A stretch of DNA of 64,000 nt, from NCBI GenBank assembly GCA_017457955.1, contig JAFTGL010000012.1, positions 62,001 to 126,000 of the forward strand. The letters run 5' to 3'. Below, one piece after another: positions 23,707 to 33,245 of the stretch. A model generated the notes under the pieces. The model did not search any database. It saw only the letters and a program-made list of their open reading frames with translations, and was not told the origin of the DNA. The position numbers and the translations under genes are program-made. Each line of letters begins with the position of its first letter. Positions within the stretch are counted from its first letter, which is position 1. This stretch comes from Ruminococcus sp. Its GTDB lineage: Bacteria; Bacillota; Clostridia; Oscillospirales; Acutalibacteraceae.

Positions 23707-23803
23707 GCTGTTTTCCCCCAAAAAAGTTGACCTCTTGCGTAAATCGTGAAAATACGATGACGCAAGAGGTCAGAAATTATGTGATAAGCGTGTCCAGTAA
23801 TAC

Positions 23804-23820
23804 TGTCCCTTCAAGAGACG
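23804..23820. repeat. Decayed copy of the TGTCCCT palindrome outside the element
   Basis: TGTCCCT-TCA-AGAGACG differs from the family core at two positions of the right arm. It lies just after the hicB stop codon, on the chromosome side of the tRNA remnant. Confidence 0.5.
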
Positions 23821-23824
23821 CTTA

Positions 23825-24223
23825 TTATTTCACTCCCAAATACTCCATCAACGCAGTTTGAAAGATTTTGGAGCAGTTAACACCATCTTTATCCGCGAGA
23901 TCGGCGAGCCACGCAGGGAGCGACAGGGTCTTCTTCACGAAACGGTTGTTCAGTTTGTCTCTGAACGTAGGCATAAATACATCGATCACAGCGACTGCTT
24001 GATGTTGATCGCACTTGATCTGATCAAACGGTGTAGGTACAGGCAACTCTTCGCCATCCTGTTCAAGTCCCCAGATATGAAGTCCGAGAGCTTCCCGCGC
24101 GTTTTCAATCGCTTCTTCGAGCGTATCGGCACAAGGAAGGCAGCCCGGAAGATCGGGAAATGAAATAGAAATGCCGTCATCGGCAATATCAAATAAGGCG
24201 ACATAAGCGTACCTGTCTTTCAT
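23825..24223 (-). CDS. hicB: HicB-family antitoxin
   Basis: A 132-residue protein starting at the ATG at 24223 behind GGGAGGAT; the frame is open further upstream but that part covers the hicA remnant. The N-terminal HicB fold reads YAYVALFDIADDGISISFPD, then LPGCLPCADTLEEAIENARE, the degraded RNase-H-like fold that caps HicA. The C-terminus (LPAWLADLADKDGVNCSKIF) is a ribbon-helix-helix-type DNA-binding tail for autoregulation. Its partner gene upstream is broken, so this is likely an orphan antitoxin that may neutralise another HicA. Confidence 0.88.
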   Translation of the reverse strand: MKDRYAYVALFDIADDGISISFPDLPGCLPCADTLEEAIENAREALGLHIWGLEQDGEELPVPTPFDQIKCDQHQAVAVIDVFMPTFRDKLNNRFVKKTLSLPAWLADLADKDGVNCSKIFQTALMEYLGVK

Positions 24224-24263
24224 AATATCCTCCCAAACATCATAATGGTAAGGGGTGCGGATA

Positions 24264-24395
24264 TCAAGGAATCTTGATACCCGCTTGAGCCTCAATACTC
24301 TTTAAAGTCTTTAGCGGTATATCCTTTCGGGGATGGGTAATAGTTACTCTTCCCTTTTTTCGTCGGATGTTTAAGCTGTAGATGGTCACCAACAC
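24264..24395 (-). pseudogene. hicA: Truncated, frame-broken hicA toxin remnant
   Basis: Between the dockerin gene and hicB, minus-strand sequence reads GDHLQLKHPTKKG in one frame. After removing one base from the A6 run (24355-24360 on the plus strand) it continues as GRVTITHPRKDIPLKTLKSI and ends QAGIKIP, the C-terminal two thirds of HicA including the His of the active-site region. The first 20 or so residues of HicA are missing, replaced by sequence ending near the dockerin gene. The toxin is therefore doubly inactive unless the run is a sequencing error. Confidence 0.72.
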
Positions 24396-24412
24396 AGCCC
24401 CTTTTTCATAGA

Positions 24413-25369
24413 TTAATCTGAATTGATTTCTGATTCGTACACAACATAACTGACTGTTTCACCTATATTGTATGGATCATAGAAACCGGCTAAATACCGC
24501 TGGATCTTTGTAGTGTCGGTATTATCCAAACCGTCGCCGTCAACGTCTGCGGCCATCTCATCAAACGCAAACACAGTGAGACCGGCAAGCTGTCTTTGTA
24601 TCAGCGCCGCGTCGAGGATCGTGACATCTCCATCGCCATCAACGTCGCCAATGACATAAGTGATCGGCTCCGGCTCGGGATCAGGATTCGTGATCACATA
24701 GTCGATCCCGTTATCGATCGCATATTGCAGAGCGTAGCTTTCCTTCGTGCAGTAAATCTGTAGATTGTCGCAGCCCTCAAAGGCGTTGCCCGCTATCTGT
24801 GTCACACTGTCGGGAATCTCTATGCGCTTCAGTGCAGTACAATAGCCGAAAGCAAGAGGTCCGATAGACTCAGGATCGTTCATAAAAATCACTGTATTCA
24901 GTGCAGTACAGCCGTAGCAGCACTGGCGGGGAATATCCTTGAGAGAGCCATCCCGAAAGCGTATATATTCGAGAGCTGTACAGCCGTCAAACACACCCAT
25001 ACCCATGTTTTGAATGGAAGATGTTATTTCAACCTTTTTGAGTTTTGTACAACGGGCAAAGGCGCACTCGCCGAGGGTTTCCAGATGCGACGCTTCAAAG
25101 AAAGAGAGATTTTCAACCGTGTCATTCTCAAAGAAAGCGTACTCCTCAATTTCAGTCACATCATACTTGTTCAAAAACTTTTCGCGGATGACAATATCCC
25201 ATGCTTCGCCGTTGCTGCCGTGAACATACGCCGCACCGTTTTCGCCGATACCATAGTAGATCCCCTCATAGAGGAAGTAGGTGCCTGCAGCGCTGACGGA
25301 AAGGATGGTCGTCATAAGCAGAAACAGCGCAAACACAGCTATCGCCATCTTTTTTAAATGATTCATCAT
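24413..25369 (-). CDS. Secreted leucine-rich-repeat (BspA-type) protein with type I dockerin
   Basis: A 318-residue secreted protein with a signal peptide ending near SVSAAG. Residues about 70-210 form BspA/LRR_5-type repeats (AFARCTKLKKVEI, VFDGCTALEYIRF, AFGYCTALKRIEI, AFEGCDNLQIYC). A Pro/Glu linker leads to a type I dockerin with two calcium-binding segments, GDVDGDGDVTILDAALIQR and DVDGDGLDNTDTTKIQR. The dockerin should dock to a cohesin on a scaffold, so the LRR part would be displayed on the surface as a binding module. Its ATG overlaps the stop of the preceding 54-residue frame (ATGA). Confidence 0.88.
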   Translation of the reverse strand: MMNHLKKMAIAVFALFLLMTTILSVSAAGTYFLYEGIYYGIGENGAAYVHGSNGEAWDIVIREKFLNKYDVTEIEEYAFFENDTVENLSFFEASHLETLGECAFARCTKLKKVEITSSIQNMGMGVFDGCTALEYIRFRDGSLKDIPRQCCYGCTALNTVIFMNDPESIGPLAFGYCTALKRIEIPDSVTQIAGNAFEGCDNLQIYCTKESYALQYAIDNGIDYVITNPDPEPEPITYVIGDVDGDGDVTILDAALIQRQLAGLTVFAFDEMAADVDGDGLDNTDTTKIQRYLAGFYDPYNIGETVSYVVYESEINSD

Positions 25370-25530
25370 GGCGTCAGATCTCCAAAATTATCGTCATCAT
25401 CATCGTCGTCAAATGTCCATCCCGAGTTGTTACCACCATGTTCAAAGCTGGAATGTATAATGTCGCTTAGAACACCGGGGAGCGAAAACGAAACGATTTC
25501 GAGATCCGGAGTTTCATATTCTTTTTTCAT
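25366..25530 (-). CDS. 54-residue acidic peptide between two surface-protein genes
   Basis: The frame starts MKKEYETPDLEIVSF and ends in a seven-aspartate run followed by NFGDLTP. It has a strong AAAGGAGGG ribosome-binding site, starts 26 bases after the giant protein stop and overlaps the next gene by ATGA, so it is very probably translated and coupled. It has no signal peptide, Cys or membrane segment. Short proteins opening with Lys-Lys-x-Tyr-x-x-Pro and ending in an acidic, Gly/Asp-rich tail occur in gut Clostridia without known function. The aspartate run could bind calcium, on which dockerins also depend; that link is speculative. Confidence 0.6.
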   Translation of the reverse strand: MKKEYETPDLEIVSFSLPGVLSDIIHSSFEHGGNNSGWTFDDDDDDDNFGDLTP

Positions 25531-25556
25531 ACATTCCCTCCTTTACTTTTGATTGG

Positions 25557-28500
25557 TCAATCTGAGGACTGTTTAGCGCTTCGCTTTGCATAGTCGATCG
25601 CAAGATTTGACTTTGCATAATCGTACATCGTGATATACTTCGGAGCGCTTACGATGACATTTCCTTTGGGAGTCTGCATATAAGCATACATACGGAGCAC
25701 TTTATTCTTGACGCCGCTCGTATTAAAACTGCGGGCAAACTCAGACCGATTGAAGGAAGATACGGTATCTTCGGTAATGCTTATTTTGGAGAAATAGCAG
25801 TTCACATCGCTGATCTTAGCCGTTCCGCTGGGTTTTGTATTAGCGTTAATCAGGGTTTGGGCGCGGGAAGCCATTCCCTCTTCGCCGGCAGCATAAGCGG
25901 TTTTATCAAACGTGCCGTCTTCCGTAGTATCGACTACCTCAAACATCACGCCAAGCTGATATTGGTTATTTCCGACTTCATCGACCGCGTCGAGAATCTT
26001 GTGGTCGCCGTCGATAAAACTGATATCCATATCGACGACCAGCTTATCGCTGACCTTGGTTCGGTTGGAAGCATCTTTGTCATCTATGACCTCCTCACCC
26101 CACTGGTTGCGGGAGGTGTCGATATAGTCAAGCGTAATATGAGCTTCTTCATCCGCTAATGACGCGGGTGTTGCGGAATAATGCGGGGTGATGGTATAGT
26201 CGTTCCATACGGCAAAGGTAAATTTCTCGCTGTAACAGTTGGCGATATGCTCACCTGTCTTGGTATTGACGATCTCCCAATAATCGAACAGCTTGCCGTC
26301 CTTTTCGGATGGGGCGATGTGCTTCTCTGCCTGTTCGTCGGAGAAGGTCTCGCCATATTCTACGCGTTCGGTCGGCGTATAACCGCCTGCCTCCATAATA
26401 GTTACGGTGCATTTTGAACGGAAGTTCGCTATTTCCGTTAAAGTCGCATTCATACCGTTGTCGTCGATCGTCTGCGTGATGTTTTCGATATCCCAGACGG
26501 TGTCGCCCGCCAATGTTCTCTCATAGGGGGTCTGTTCAATGACATATTCATCAAAATCGTCAAAGGTATCTGTCGGCCCCTTCTTTGTATATGTCTGAGT
26601 TGAGCCGTCGCGGGCGGTATACTGATAGGAAATAGTATAGTTGCGCGAGAACACAGATGAATAGCTGACTGTTCTGAGTTCCATGAGACCCTTGACGGTG
26701 TCGGAAGCGACAAAGCGCTTTGAAACAGGAGCGTCAAAGACAGCATAGGTATAGCCTTCCGAATCCTGTCCCAGTCCGTCCTTACGCACTTCTTCCAGAT
26801 TACGGTAGGTTGCTTTATAGGTACTTCCTGTTTCGGGTCTTGCGCGAACCGTAACTTTGAGGTGGCCGGTGGTATTCTTCTCGTCGATAATAGTATCAGA
26901 AAGAGTGCAGGTCGCAGGATTGGAGCTGTTGCCGGAGGCAGAAGTGATGTCCTGAAGCGTTGCATCCGCATCAGTATAATACTGAATCTTAAGTCCCAGT
27001 CCGGCGTTATCGTCACAGTGACCCGCGGAGTCGGCGCGTTCGTTATGCTGGATCGTCAGCGAACCCTTGATATACGGCACAAAGAGCGCGTAGTAAACCG
27101 TTCTTTCGGGCGGAACAGCCAGACCGCTGATATTCGCTTCGCCGAAATCACTGGCGTGGCGGTCGACTGAATAGGCGTTGGGAGCTGCCGTAGGCGTATA
27201 ATACCAGCCGATGAATTTATAATTCTCGGTATCATAGCTGTTGACCTTCAAACCGAAAGTAACCGTATTATTGTTATTGATCAGGTTTACTTTCGTCGTA
27301 TAGCCATCGGCAGATTGGGTTTCCGAATAACCCGAAGCGAGGTTGAAGTGAGCATCAGCTTTAGCGCCGGTTGTGCTTGTACCGTCTTTCCACTCGCCGG
27401 CGTCAACGTCATAATAACGCGATTTAAGATCAAGTTCGGTTTCCTGGTTACTTTCGACAAAGCGAACGAGACGTCCCTGAGGGCCTTTGACCAGCGAGCC
27501 TTCCGTCGAATACGAGATTGGTGAATCGGACGTGGTCGTACCGTTCAGCTCCCAGGTATTGCCTCTCCCTTCGATCGAAACGCTGGTTGCGGAGCCGGAA
27601 TTATAGATAAAGAGATTCTTTGTGTTATCTCTTGAATATGTACCGCTGACAGTATACGTTCCTGCGCCGTCGGCGAGAACGCCCGCGGGCACGACGAGCT
27701 GGATCTTTTTTCCTGCGGGAAGCGTTACATTAAAGTCACCGGAGCTGTTCTTGGTGACGAACGTTTCGCTGCTGAACGGTGTACGTTCCAACTCTCCGGT
27801 CATCGTGTTTGCATAGCCTGCATACACAGTGCCGTCATAATTCTTGAATTTAAGGTTGAAAGAAATCGCCTGTGAAGTCGTATTGTTCAGCGTGAGATAG
27901 ATCATCGGCTCCCACACGGCGTAGAGGTTATTTGGCAGATTCTCTTTATTGACGCCGATCACTGCGTCAGCGTAATACTCGGGGATATACGTGTCCGCAT
28001 CAGGGGTCGTGTTCCATCCAAGCAGCAGGCTGCCGTCCGAGTTGGTGAAGTTCTTGATATAATTCGCAAGCTCGACCTTAAAGTTATTGTTTCTGCGTTC
28101 GAGCTTTAGCTGCTTATTCAGAATATCGGCATACTCATACTTATCATTTGCCAAGCCTTGTTCGTTGACAGAAGCAGTCTCCGAATTTGCGTGCAGGGTA
28201 ACAGAGGCAACATCAACACGGCGAGTCGTGTTTGCTCTTCGCTCGTAGTACGCCTCCATATGAATGACGCCCTGGGAATCTGCATTGGCGGCGTCGAGGA
28301 TCATCGTATCGCCGGGATCATAGAATACGCCGGGCTCCAGCGGCTCACGGGTCGAATAGTGAACAACGCGCCATCCGCGGAACACCCACTCTGAAGCGTC
28401 GATCTCGTGACCGCCCGCACCTGTCGTACTGAGATTACTCGGCTCTTGAAGAATTACAACAGGGGCTTTATCCGCATATTTACGACCGGATTCAAGAGGG

Positions 28501-31500
28501 TCATTAACACGAGCCATATCGCCGGTGATACCGGTCGAAGTCATCGTGGGGTTATAAGTTAAGGCATAACCACCAACCTGCACCCATCTTGCTTGGATTT
28601 TAGTATCCTCGGTCAGCTGACTCTTGAAGTTGAAGGGCGTGACCTCTGTAGTGCCGTCCGCTCTGACCTTGTGCCAGGATACCAAACGGAACGATTCCGT
28701 TGTGCCGGCGGTCGGGCTGTAGGTCTTATTCATATTAATACAGGCGCGGAATTGGTCGAAGCTCATTACGCTTATGTATGAGTATTCGGCGCCTCCAACG
28801 GTAAAGACCATATTATAGGTGTTTTCGATCTCCGATTTTTTGATATAGAACGCCTTGCGGTACGCACCGTCGAGGTCGACATCGGGGAATTCCTTTATGA
28901 TGTTATAGTCGGCGCAGAAATATACATAATCACCGCTGCTGTCCTCGTAATAGGTACGCTCAGTCGTGCCGTACTCGGTGACCGGCTCGTCATAATCGAC
29001 CTTGAAGTAGGTGGAGAAGTTGCCGCCCAAGGGGAATTCACCGCCGTTAGGATCGACCTGAACGCGGAAACGGATCTTTGACCAGCCGGCATAGACCATC
29101 TTATTCGCCGCCGGCATAGTGGTGTTGAAATCAAACTTTCTTGTACAGCTCGAGTCCTCATACCATCCGGTGAAGTTGTAATTGGCGCGCGGAGCGGGAG
29201 TATAAGCGTCGGCATACGCGTTCAGCGGCTGGCCGAAGCTGAGGTCGTACAGTGTATGCATACCACCGCCGGTATAGTTGTCGTTGTATACGAATTCTAA
29301 GCTGGACAAACGCTTGTGGTAGACATAATAGATCGTTGTGGAGCTTGGGGAGAGTGACGCTTCTTCGCCCGGAGAGACAGCGTTGAACCCCGTACCCGAA
29401 CCCGACGAAAGCAGCGTCGTACTGTAACCGCAGACCTCGTAGCCGTCGAACTTATTCGTAAAGGTAAAGGTGACGTTGCCGGTCGATACGTGGGCGATAT
29501 CGCTGTACGCCTCGTCGGTGCTATAGGTGCCATCGAGCTTCTGGCGCAGGTGATAGAGCGTGCCGGTATTTGCGTCGCCCTGACAGTACAGGTGATAGTC
29601 TGTGTTAGACGCATTGTGTGCGGAATTCAGGTTAGTGAAACCGGAGAGCAGCGTCTGAGTCGAGCCGCCATTGGTCTGTTCTTTCCACATATACTCGGAG
29701 GGGAAGGTGTAACCATACATCGAATACGGCTGGCCATACAGCCCCGTCCAGACGACCTGATAGGTAAAGGTAGAATCATTCGTCGTTTGAAATCGCAGAT
29801 AGCGCGTACCGTTATATTCGGCGCCGGTATCGGCTCTTTTCCATGTATAGGTGTAGGTATTCGACTTTGACAGTTCTGCATAGACGCCGTTACTGTCAAT
29901 ACCGTACACCGTGCCCGAGTCATCCGCTGCAGCAACAAAGCTGCTGCCGGACTTTTTGTAAAGCGTTCCGGTGTATGCAGTATTGGAATTCGTACGCGTA
30001 TAGCGCGTGCCGGTATACTCTGTATCGTTATAGGTGAAGTAATAACCCGACGGATTCGTGCTTCTTGACAGGGTATAGACAAAGCCGTTCTCTACACCGT
30101 ACTGGGTAGAGCTGGTAGAAGTTGAATTTGTTTCTTCCAGCGCGTCATCACCGAGAATATACCGCGTACCGGTATAGGTACCGGAAGTGTTGTTTCTCCC
30201 GCGGGTATAGCGCGTGCCGTAATACGGATCACTATAAGTATAATTCCACCATCCTGATCGCGTCCTGTACCATGTACCGTCATAGTAATATAAATAAGTT
30301 GATGTAAAACTGCCGTTTGTTATCAGATAATAATTTCCCTCATTAGTAGAAGTAGACGGCGTATACATCATATTATTACCGGTTCTCTTTGTCCATGTAT
30401 AAATACCTACCTGTGTCAGCGGTACATATGTATCGCCGACAACGCCGTAGTAGGTGTTGCTCGTAGAGGTGGAGGTCGTGGAGCTGTAACGGTACGGGAA
30501 GAAGTAATCCGTCTCAACCGAAGCGTCTACCGAAAGCGGAATATACTCTCCGTTGATATATCCGTACAGTTCGCCTGTGTTGGATGTGGTAGCGATATAA
30601 GTATAGCCGCTGTCCGTAATCATGGTTCCCGAGGGCAACTGACTGGTCTGGTAATGATACGTTACCGTCATCAAATCACGGTCATAGTAGACATTGACGA
30701 CCGTACTGCCGTTGGAGTTAATCTTATTGCCGTTTGAACCGTAGCCGTCGTCCGTAACAGTAGTCAGTGAAGCGTTATAATGGAATCCGATGAAATCAGA
30801 CGCTTTGGTACTATCTGTGGTAAAACTCGTGTAATGCCCGTTGATAAACGCTGAGGTAGCGGTCGCGTCCTGATCCGTACTTCCGCTGAGCGTGTAATAG
30901 CCCTCGAAGTCGTAGGTCTTATTTGCGTCGGAAGCATCCTTGTCATCTGTAACCTTCTGCTTCCACACGATGACGTGATAATCCGCGGTGGACGCCTTCT
31001 CCCACTCGGCATAGAAGGTCTGCTCCTCTGCAGCGGTCGTCATGACCAGCTTGCCGCCGGAGATAGAGACGCCGGTCTCCAGATCGACATTGACGCCTGA
31101 CAGGATATTTGCGTTGCTGTCGGTGATCTGTATGCTTTTTCCGTCCTTCTTGTAATACCATCCTTTGAAATTCCAGCCGGTACGGACAGGCACGTTGCCG
31201 AAAGATGTGGGCGGCTCGTCAAGCATGATGAACTGTGGCGGCGTATAAGCGGCGCCGTTGCCGCCGTTGTCAAAGTATACCCAGCGCGCTTCCTTAAAGA
31301 CAGGCCAGATATCATAGATCATATGGCGCTGTTCCTCGTCGGTAGGCTGGATGCCGTTGATGACTCTCTTATCCTCGATGGTAATGGTAGAGGGAATCTC
31401 GCTGTCATCAACGCTGACGGTCTGGATCGTCTCGGTCTGTCCTTTGAGAGAATCGCCCTCGGTGTGAGTGAATTCCCATCCCCAGAAGATGATACGGTTC

Positions 31501-32549
31501 GGGTTGGTAGACGGAGCGCGTACATCGCTGATGGAGAGAGTGCACTTTCTGTCGTCGCCGAGTGCGATCAGCTTACGGGATACGATGACGTTCTCGTTCG
31601 CGGAGCCTTTGACATCCTGATGGAACGTCAAAAAGCGATAGCGTCCGAACAGCGGCGCGAGCCATATATCACTGTCGTCGGTATCTGAAAAAGTGATCGG
31701 CTCGTTAAATTCAACGTGCTCCGGAGTTCCGTTCCCCCAATCATAAATATAGTTGGTTCGAGTAACCTCAACGTCATTTTCGGTGGTTGTAACATCCTCT
31801 GTTCTGCCGGAATACTGTACGACGAACCAGCCGTAGAACAAACCGGAATTGTCGTTCTCCGGCAGGACGATCTCCTGCAGGCTCTCGCCGGAGCGGATGG
31901 TCTGTGTGGTGACCATCTCTTGGAGCTTGTTGGGGAACTCGTATGCGGGCGCCTGATAGTGTGTCACTCCGTCGATCTCAGTCTGTGAGAATTTAGGAGA
32001 AAGGAAATGATAAGTACGGCGCGGATTGAGGTTCTCGTTATTCTCGTCGTGGGTTTTGATGACATAGACCGAGAAGCTCTCCGCCTCAAAGGTCGCCTGA
32101 TCGTCCTCGGCAGAGATCAGTTCAATACTCTCTGTCTTTCCGCTGTCAGCGATATGCTCTACTTCGAGTACAGCGTCATCCTCAATCGCGTCGGCAATCG
32201 CGTCGCTCATGAAGCTGACGGTGATAGGCGACGCCTCGGAAGGCTCGAATGTAGTGCCGTCGGCGTAATAGATGGAGATATCATATGCGTGGATGACGCC
32301 CTCTTCTTCCACCTGCGCCGATTCAGCCTCAGCCGAACCGTTCGCGGGCATGAGTCCCTCCAGCGTGATCGTCACGCCTTCCTCAGGAGTGAGAGTATAT
32401 GTCTGCTCTATAAGTGATCGCATCGCTTGCAGCGTGTCCAGCGCCGTCACCGTGGAGCCGGATGTGAAAAACATGGCAACTGCCAACAGCAAAGAGATGA
32501 CCTTGAAGCTCACCCTCCAAGCAGCGGTATTTAGTTTATTTTCATTCAT
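25557..32549 (-). CDS. Giant secreted repeat protein with InlB-type (Listeria-Bacteroides) repeats
   Basis: A 2,330-residue secreted protein with a signal peptide (VISLLLAVAMFFTSGSTVTA). Residues about 50-160 form a domain seen ahead of Cna-B or InlB repeats (EEGVIHAYDISIYYADGT, ending FEAESFSVYVI). InlB B-repeat/Flg_new-like modules recur, recognised by GW(Y)-containing ends such as WNFKGWYYKKDGK, NYNFTGWYEDSS, YKFIGWYYTP and KLFDYWEIV. Residues about 680-1000 are a low-complexity Tyr/Thr/Ser-rich tract with repeated YTGTRYTR-like units. The C-terminus (AIDYAKRSAKQSSD) has no sorting signal, dockerin or membrane helix, so anchoring is unexplained. It is probably an adhesin or surface-layer component and heads a three-gene unit. 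Confidence 0.78.
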   Translation of the reverse strand: MNENKLNTAAWRVSFKVISLLLAVAMFFTSGSTVTALDTLQAMRSLIEQTYTLTPEEGVTITLEGLMPANGSAEAESAQVEEEGVIHAYDISIYYADGTTFEPSEASPITVSFMSDAIADAIEDDAVLEVEHIADSGKTESIELISAEDDQATFEAESFSVYVIKTHDENNENLNPRRTYHFLSPKFSQTEIDGVTHYQAPAYEFPNKLQEMVTTQTIRSGESLQEIVLPENDNSGLFYGWFVVQYSGRTEDVTTTENDVEVTRTNYIYDWGNGTPEHVEFNEPITFSDTDDSDIWLAPLFGRYRFLTFHQDVKGSANENVIVSRKLIALGDDRKCTLSISDVRAPSTNPNRIIFWGWEFTHTEGDSLKGQTETIQTVSVDDSEIPSTITIEDKRVINGIQPTDEEQRHMIYDIWPVFKEARWVYFDNGGNGAAYTPPQFIMLDEPPTSFGNVPVRTGWNFKGWYYKKDGKSIQITDSNANILSGVNVDLETGVSISGGKLVMTTAAEEQTFYAEWEKASTADYHVIVWKQKVTDDKDASDANKTYDFEGYYTLSGSTDQDATATSAFINGHYTSFTTDSTKASDFIGFHYNASLTTVTDDGYGSNGNKINSNGSTVVNVYYDRDLMTVTYHYQTSQLPSGTMITDSGYTYIATTSNTGELYGYINGEYIPLSVDASVETDYFFPYRYSSTTSTSTSNTYYGVVGDTYVPLTQVGIYTWTKRTGNNMMYTPSTSTNEGNYYLITNGSFTSTYLYYYDGTWYRTRSGWWNYTYSDPYYGTRYTRGRNNTSGTYTGTRYILGDDALEETNSTSTSSTQYGVENGFVYTLSRSTNPSGYYFTYNDTEYTGTRYTRTNSNTAYTGTLYKKSGSSFVAAADDSGTVYGIDSNGVYAELSKSNTYTYTWKRADTGAEYNGTRYLRFQTTNDSTFTYQVVWTGLYGQPYSMYGYTFPSEYMWKEQTNGGSTQTLLSGFTNLNSAHNASNTDYHLYCQGDANTGTLYHLRQKLDGTYSTDEAYSDIAHVSTGNVTFTFTNKFDGYEVCGYSTTLLSSGSGTGFNAVSPGEEASLSPSSTTIYYVYHKRLSSLEFVYNDNYTGGGMHTLYDLSFGQPLNAYADAYTPAPRANYNFTGWYEDSSCTRKFDFNTTMPAANKMVYAGWSKIRFRVQVDPNGGEFPLGGNFSTYFKVDYDEPVTEYGTTERTYYEDSSGDYVYFCADYNIIKEFPDVDLDGAYRKAFYIKKSEIENTYNMVFTVGGAEYSYISVMSFDQFRACINMNKTYSPTAGTTESFRLVSWHKVRADGTTEVTPFNFKSQLTEDTKIQARWVQVGGYALTYNPTMTSTGITGDMARVNDPLESGRKYADKAPVVILQEPSNLSTTGAGGHEIDASEWVFRGWRVVHYSTREPLEPGVFYDPGDTMILDAANADSQGVIHMEAYYERRANTTRRVDVASVTLHANSETASVNEQGLANDKYEYADILNKQLKLERRNNNFKVELANYIKNFTNSDGSLLLGWNTTPDADTYIPEYYADAVIGVNKENLPNNLYAVWEPMIYLTLNNTTSQAISFNLKFKNYDGTVYAGYANTMTGELERTPFSSETFVTKNSSGDFNVTLPAGKKIQLVVPAGVLADGAGTYTVSGTYSRDNTKNLFIYNSGSATSVSIEGRGNTWELNGTTTSDSPISYSTEGSLVKGPQGRLVRFVESNQETELDLKSRYYDVDAGEWKDGTSTTGAKADAHFNLASGYSETQSADGYTTKVNLINNNNTVTFGLKVNSYDTENYKFIGWYYTPTAAPNAYSVDRHASDFGEANISGLAVPPERTVYYALFVPYIKGSLTIQHNERADSAGHCDDNAGLGLKIQYYTDADATLQDITSASGNSSNPATCTLSDTIIDEKNTTGHLKVTVRARPETGSTYKATYRNLEEVRKDGLGQDSEGYTYAVFDAPVSKRFVASDTVKGLMELRTVSYSSVFSRNYTISYQYTARDGSTQTYTKKGPTDTFDDFDEYVIEQTPYERTLAGDTVWDIENITQTIDDNGMNATLTEIANFRSKCTVTIMEAGGYTPTERVEYGETFSDEQAEKHIAPSEKDGKLFDYWEIVNTKTGEHIANCYSEKFTFAVWNDYTITPHYSATPASLADEEAHITLDYIDTSRNQWGEEVIDDKDASNRTKVSDKLVVDMDISFIDGDHKILDAVDEVGNNQYQLGVMFEVVDTTEDGTFDKTAYAAGEEGMASRAQTLINANTKPSGTAKISDVNCYFSKISITEDTVSSFNRSEFARSFNTSGVKNKVLRMYAYMQTPKGNVIVSAPKYITMYDYAKSNLAIDYAKRSAKQSSD

Positions 32550-32683
32550 ACCCGTTACCTCCTGAATGGAATGTCGAGAAAAATATGTAAAAACACAAAA
32601 AGGACACAGCTAATTATACTGCGCCCCAATCGTTCAAAACGCAATAAGTCTGAGTATTCTTATCCCCTGTCTGTCTTTCAAGT

Positions 32684-32713
32684 ATTATCACTCTTTATCG
32701 GGTGATAAGTCAA
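32684..32713 (-). promoter_or_regulatory. Proximal promoter of the giant-protein operon with dyad operator
   Basis: TTGACT, 18 bases, GATAAT on the minus strand. The inverted repeat TTATCAC/GTGATAA (10-base spacing) fills the space between and overlaps both elements, so a repressor bound there would block RNA polymerase. It lies about 135 bases before the start codon. Confidence 0.55.
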
Positions 32714-32840
32714 GATTACTGCAAAAATCTATATTTTTGCGCCGAGAGAAAGGAAGAAGTAGAGAAAAATCTCTTTCGGTATCTCTGAAAATCACCAGCT
32801 TAGTTATGACGATTTAACATATTCGGATGTTATTTTAGAT

Positions 32841-32869
32841 ATTATACCACATTTTCTTATACAACTCAA
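32841..32869 (-). promoter_or_regulatory. Distal sigma-A promoter of the giant-protein operon
   Basis: TTGAGT, 17 bases, TATAAT on the minus strand. A transcript from here would have a leader of about 285 bases. I saw no known riboswitch in that leader. The remaining intergenic sequence (32870-33067) is AT-rich with no further feature I can support. Confidence 0.6.
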
Positions 32870-33067
32870 CTCAATAAAATAGACAAAATTCACACAAATC
32901 ATTTGCTCATGCTTATATATATAGCATATTCCAACAGTTTGATCTATACTTTTTGTTAGTACATTGTTTATAAAGACAACGAGGGATAAATCATTCTATT
33001 TTTCTCGTCCTCTCCTTGCATATAACGCTTGTCGTTTTCTTTATTGCATTTCTTTGTCCTTTCGCCG

Positions 33068-33190
33068 TCAGCATCGCAGGGGATGGGATTGCGGCTGTTC
33101 CCAGCGGCAGTAGATATAGAGCAATATCCGCGCAACATCGCCTTTGACGTTATCCTTACATTCAAACAGATCGGCTTTTGAATACCCGAT
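33068..33190 (-). pseudogene. Decayed fragment of an endonuclease-I-like protein
   Basis: In one minus-strand frame the sequence reads YSKADLFECKDNVKGDVARI and continues to a stop after HPLRC. The NVKGDVAR signature is characteristic of secreted endonuclease I-type nucleases. Upstream residues in a different frame (EGYTQRELNGEVCYRVF) suggest more of the decayed gene. No start, signal peptide or complete domain is left, so it is a remnant. Confidence 0.4.
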
Positions 33191-33245
33191 AGCACACCTC
33201 GCCGTTTAGCTCCCGCTGTGTATACCCTTCGGATAAGCTGTCCAT

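Noticed and set aside
25557-25620. Hidden LPXTG-type signal at the end of the giant protein
   Set aside because: The end is hydrophilic with no LPXTG-like motif, membrane helix or basic tail, and no frame shift nearby restores one.
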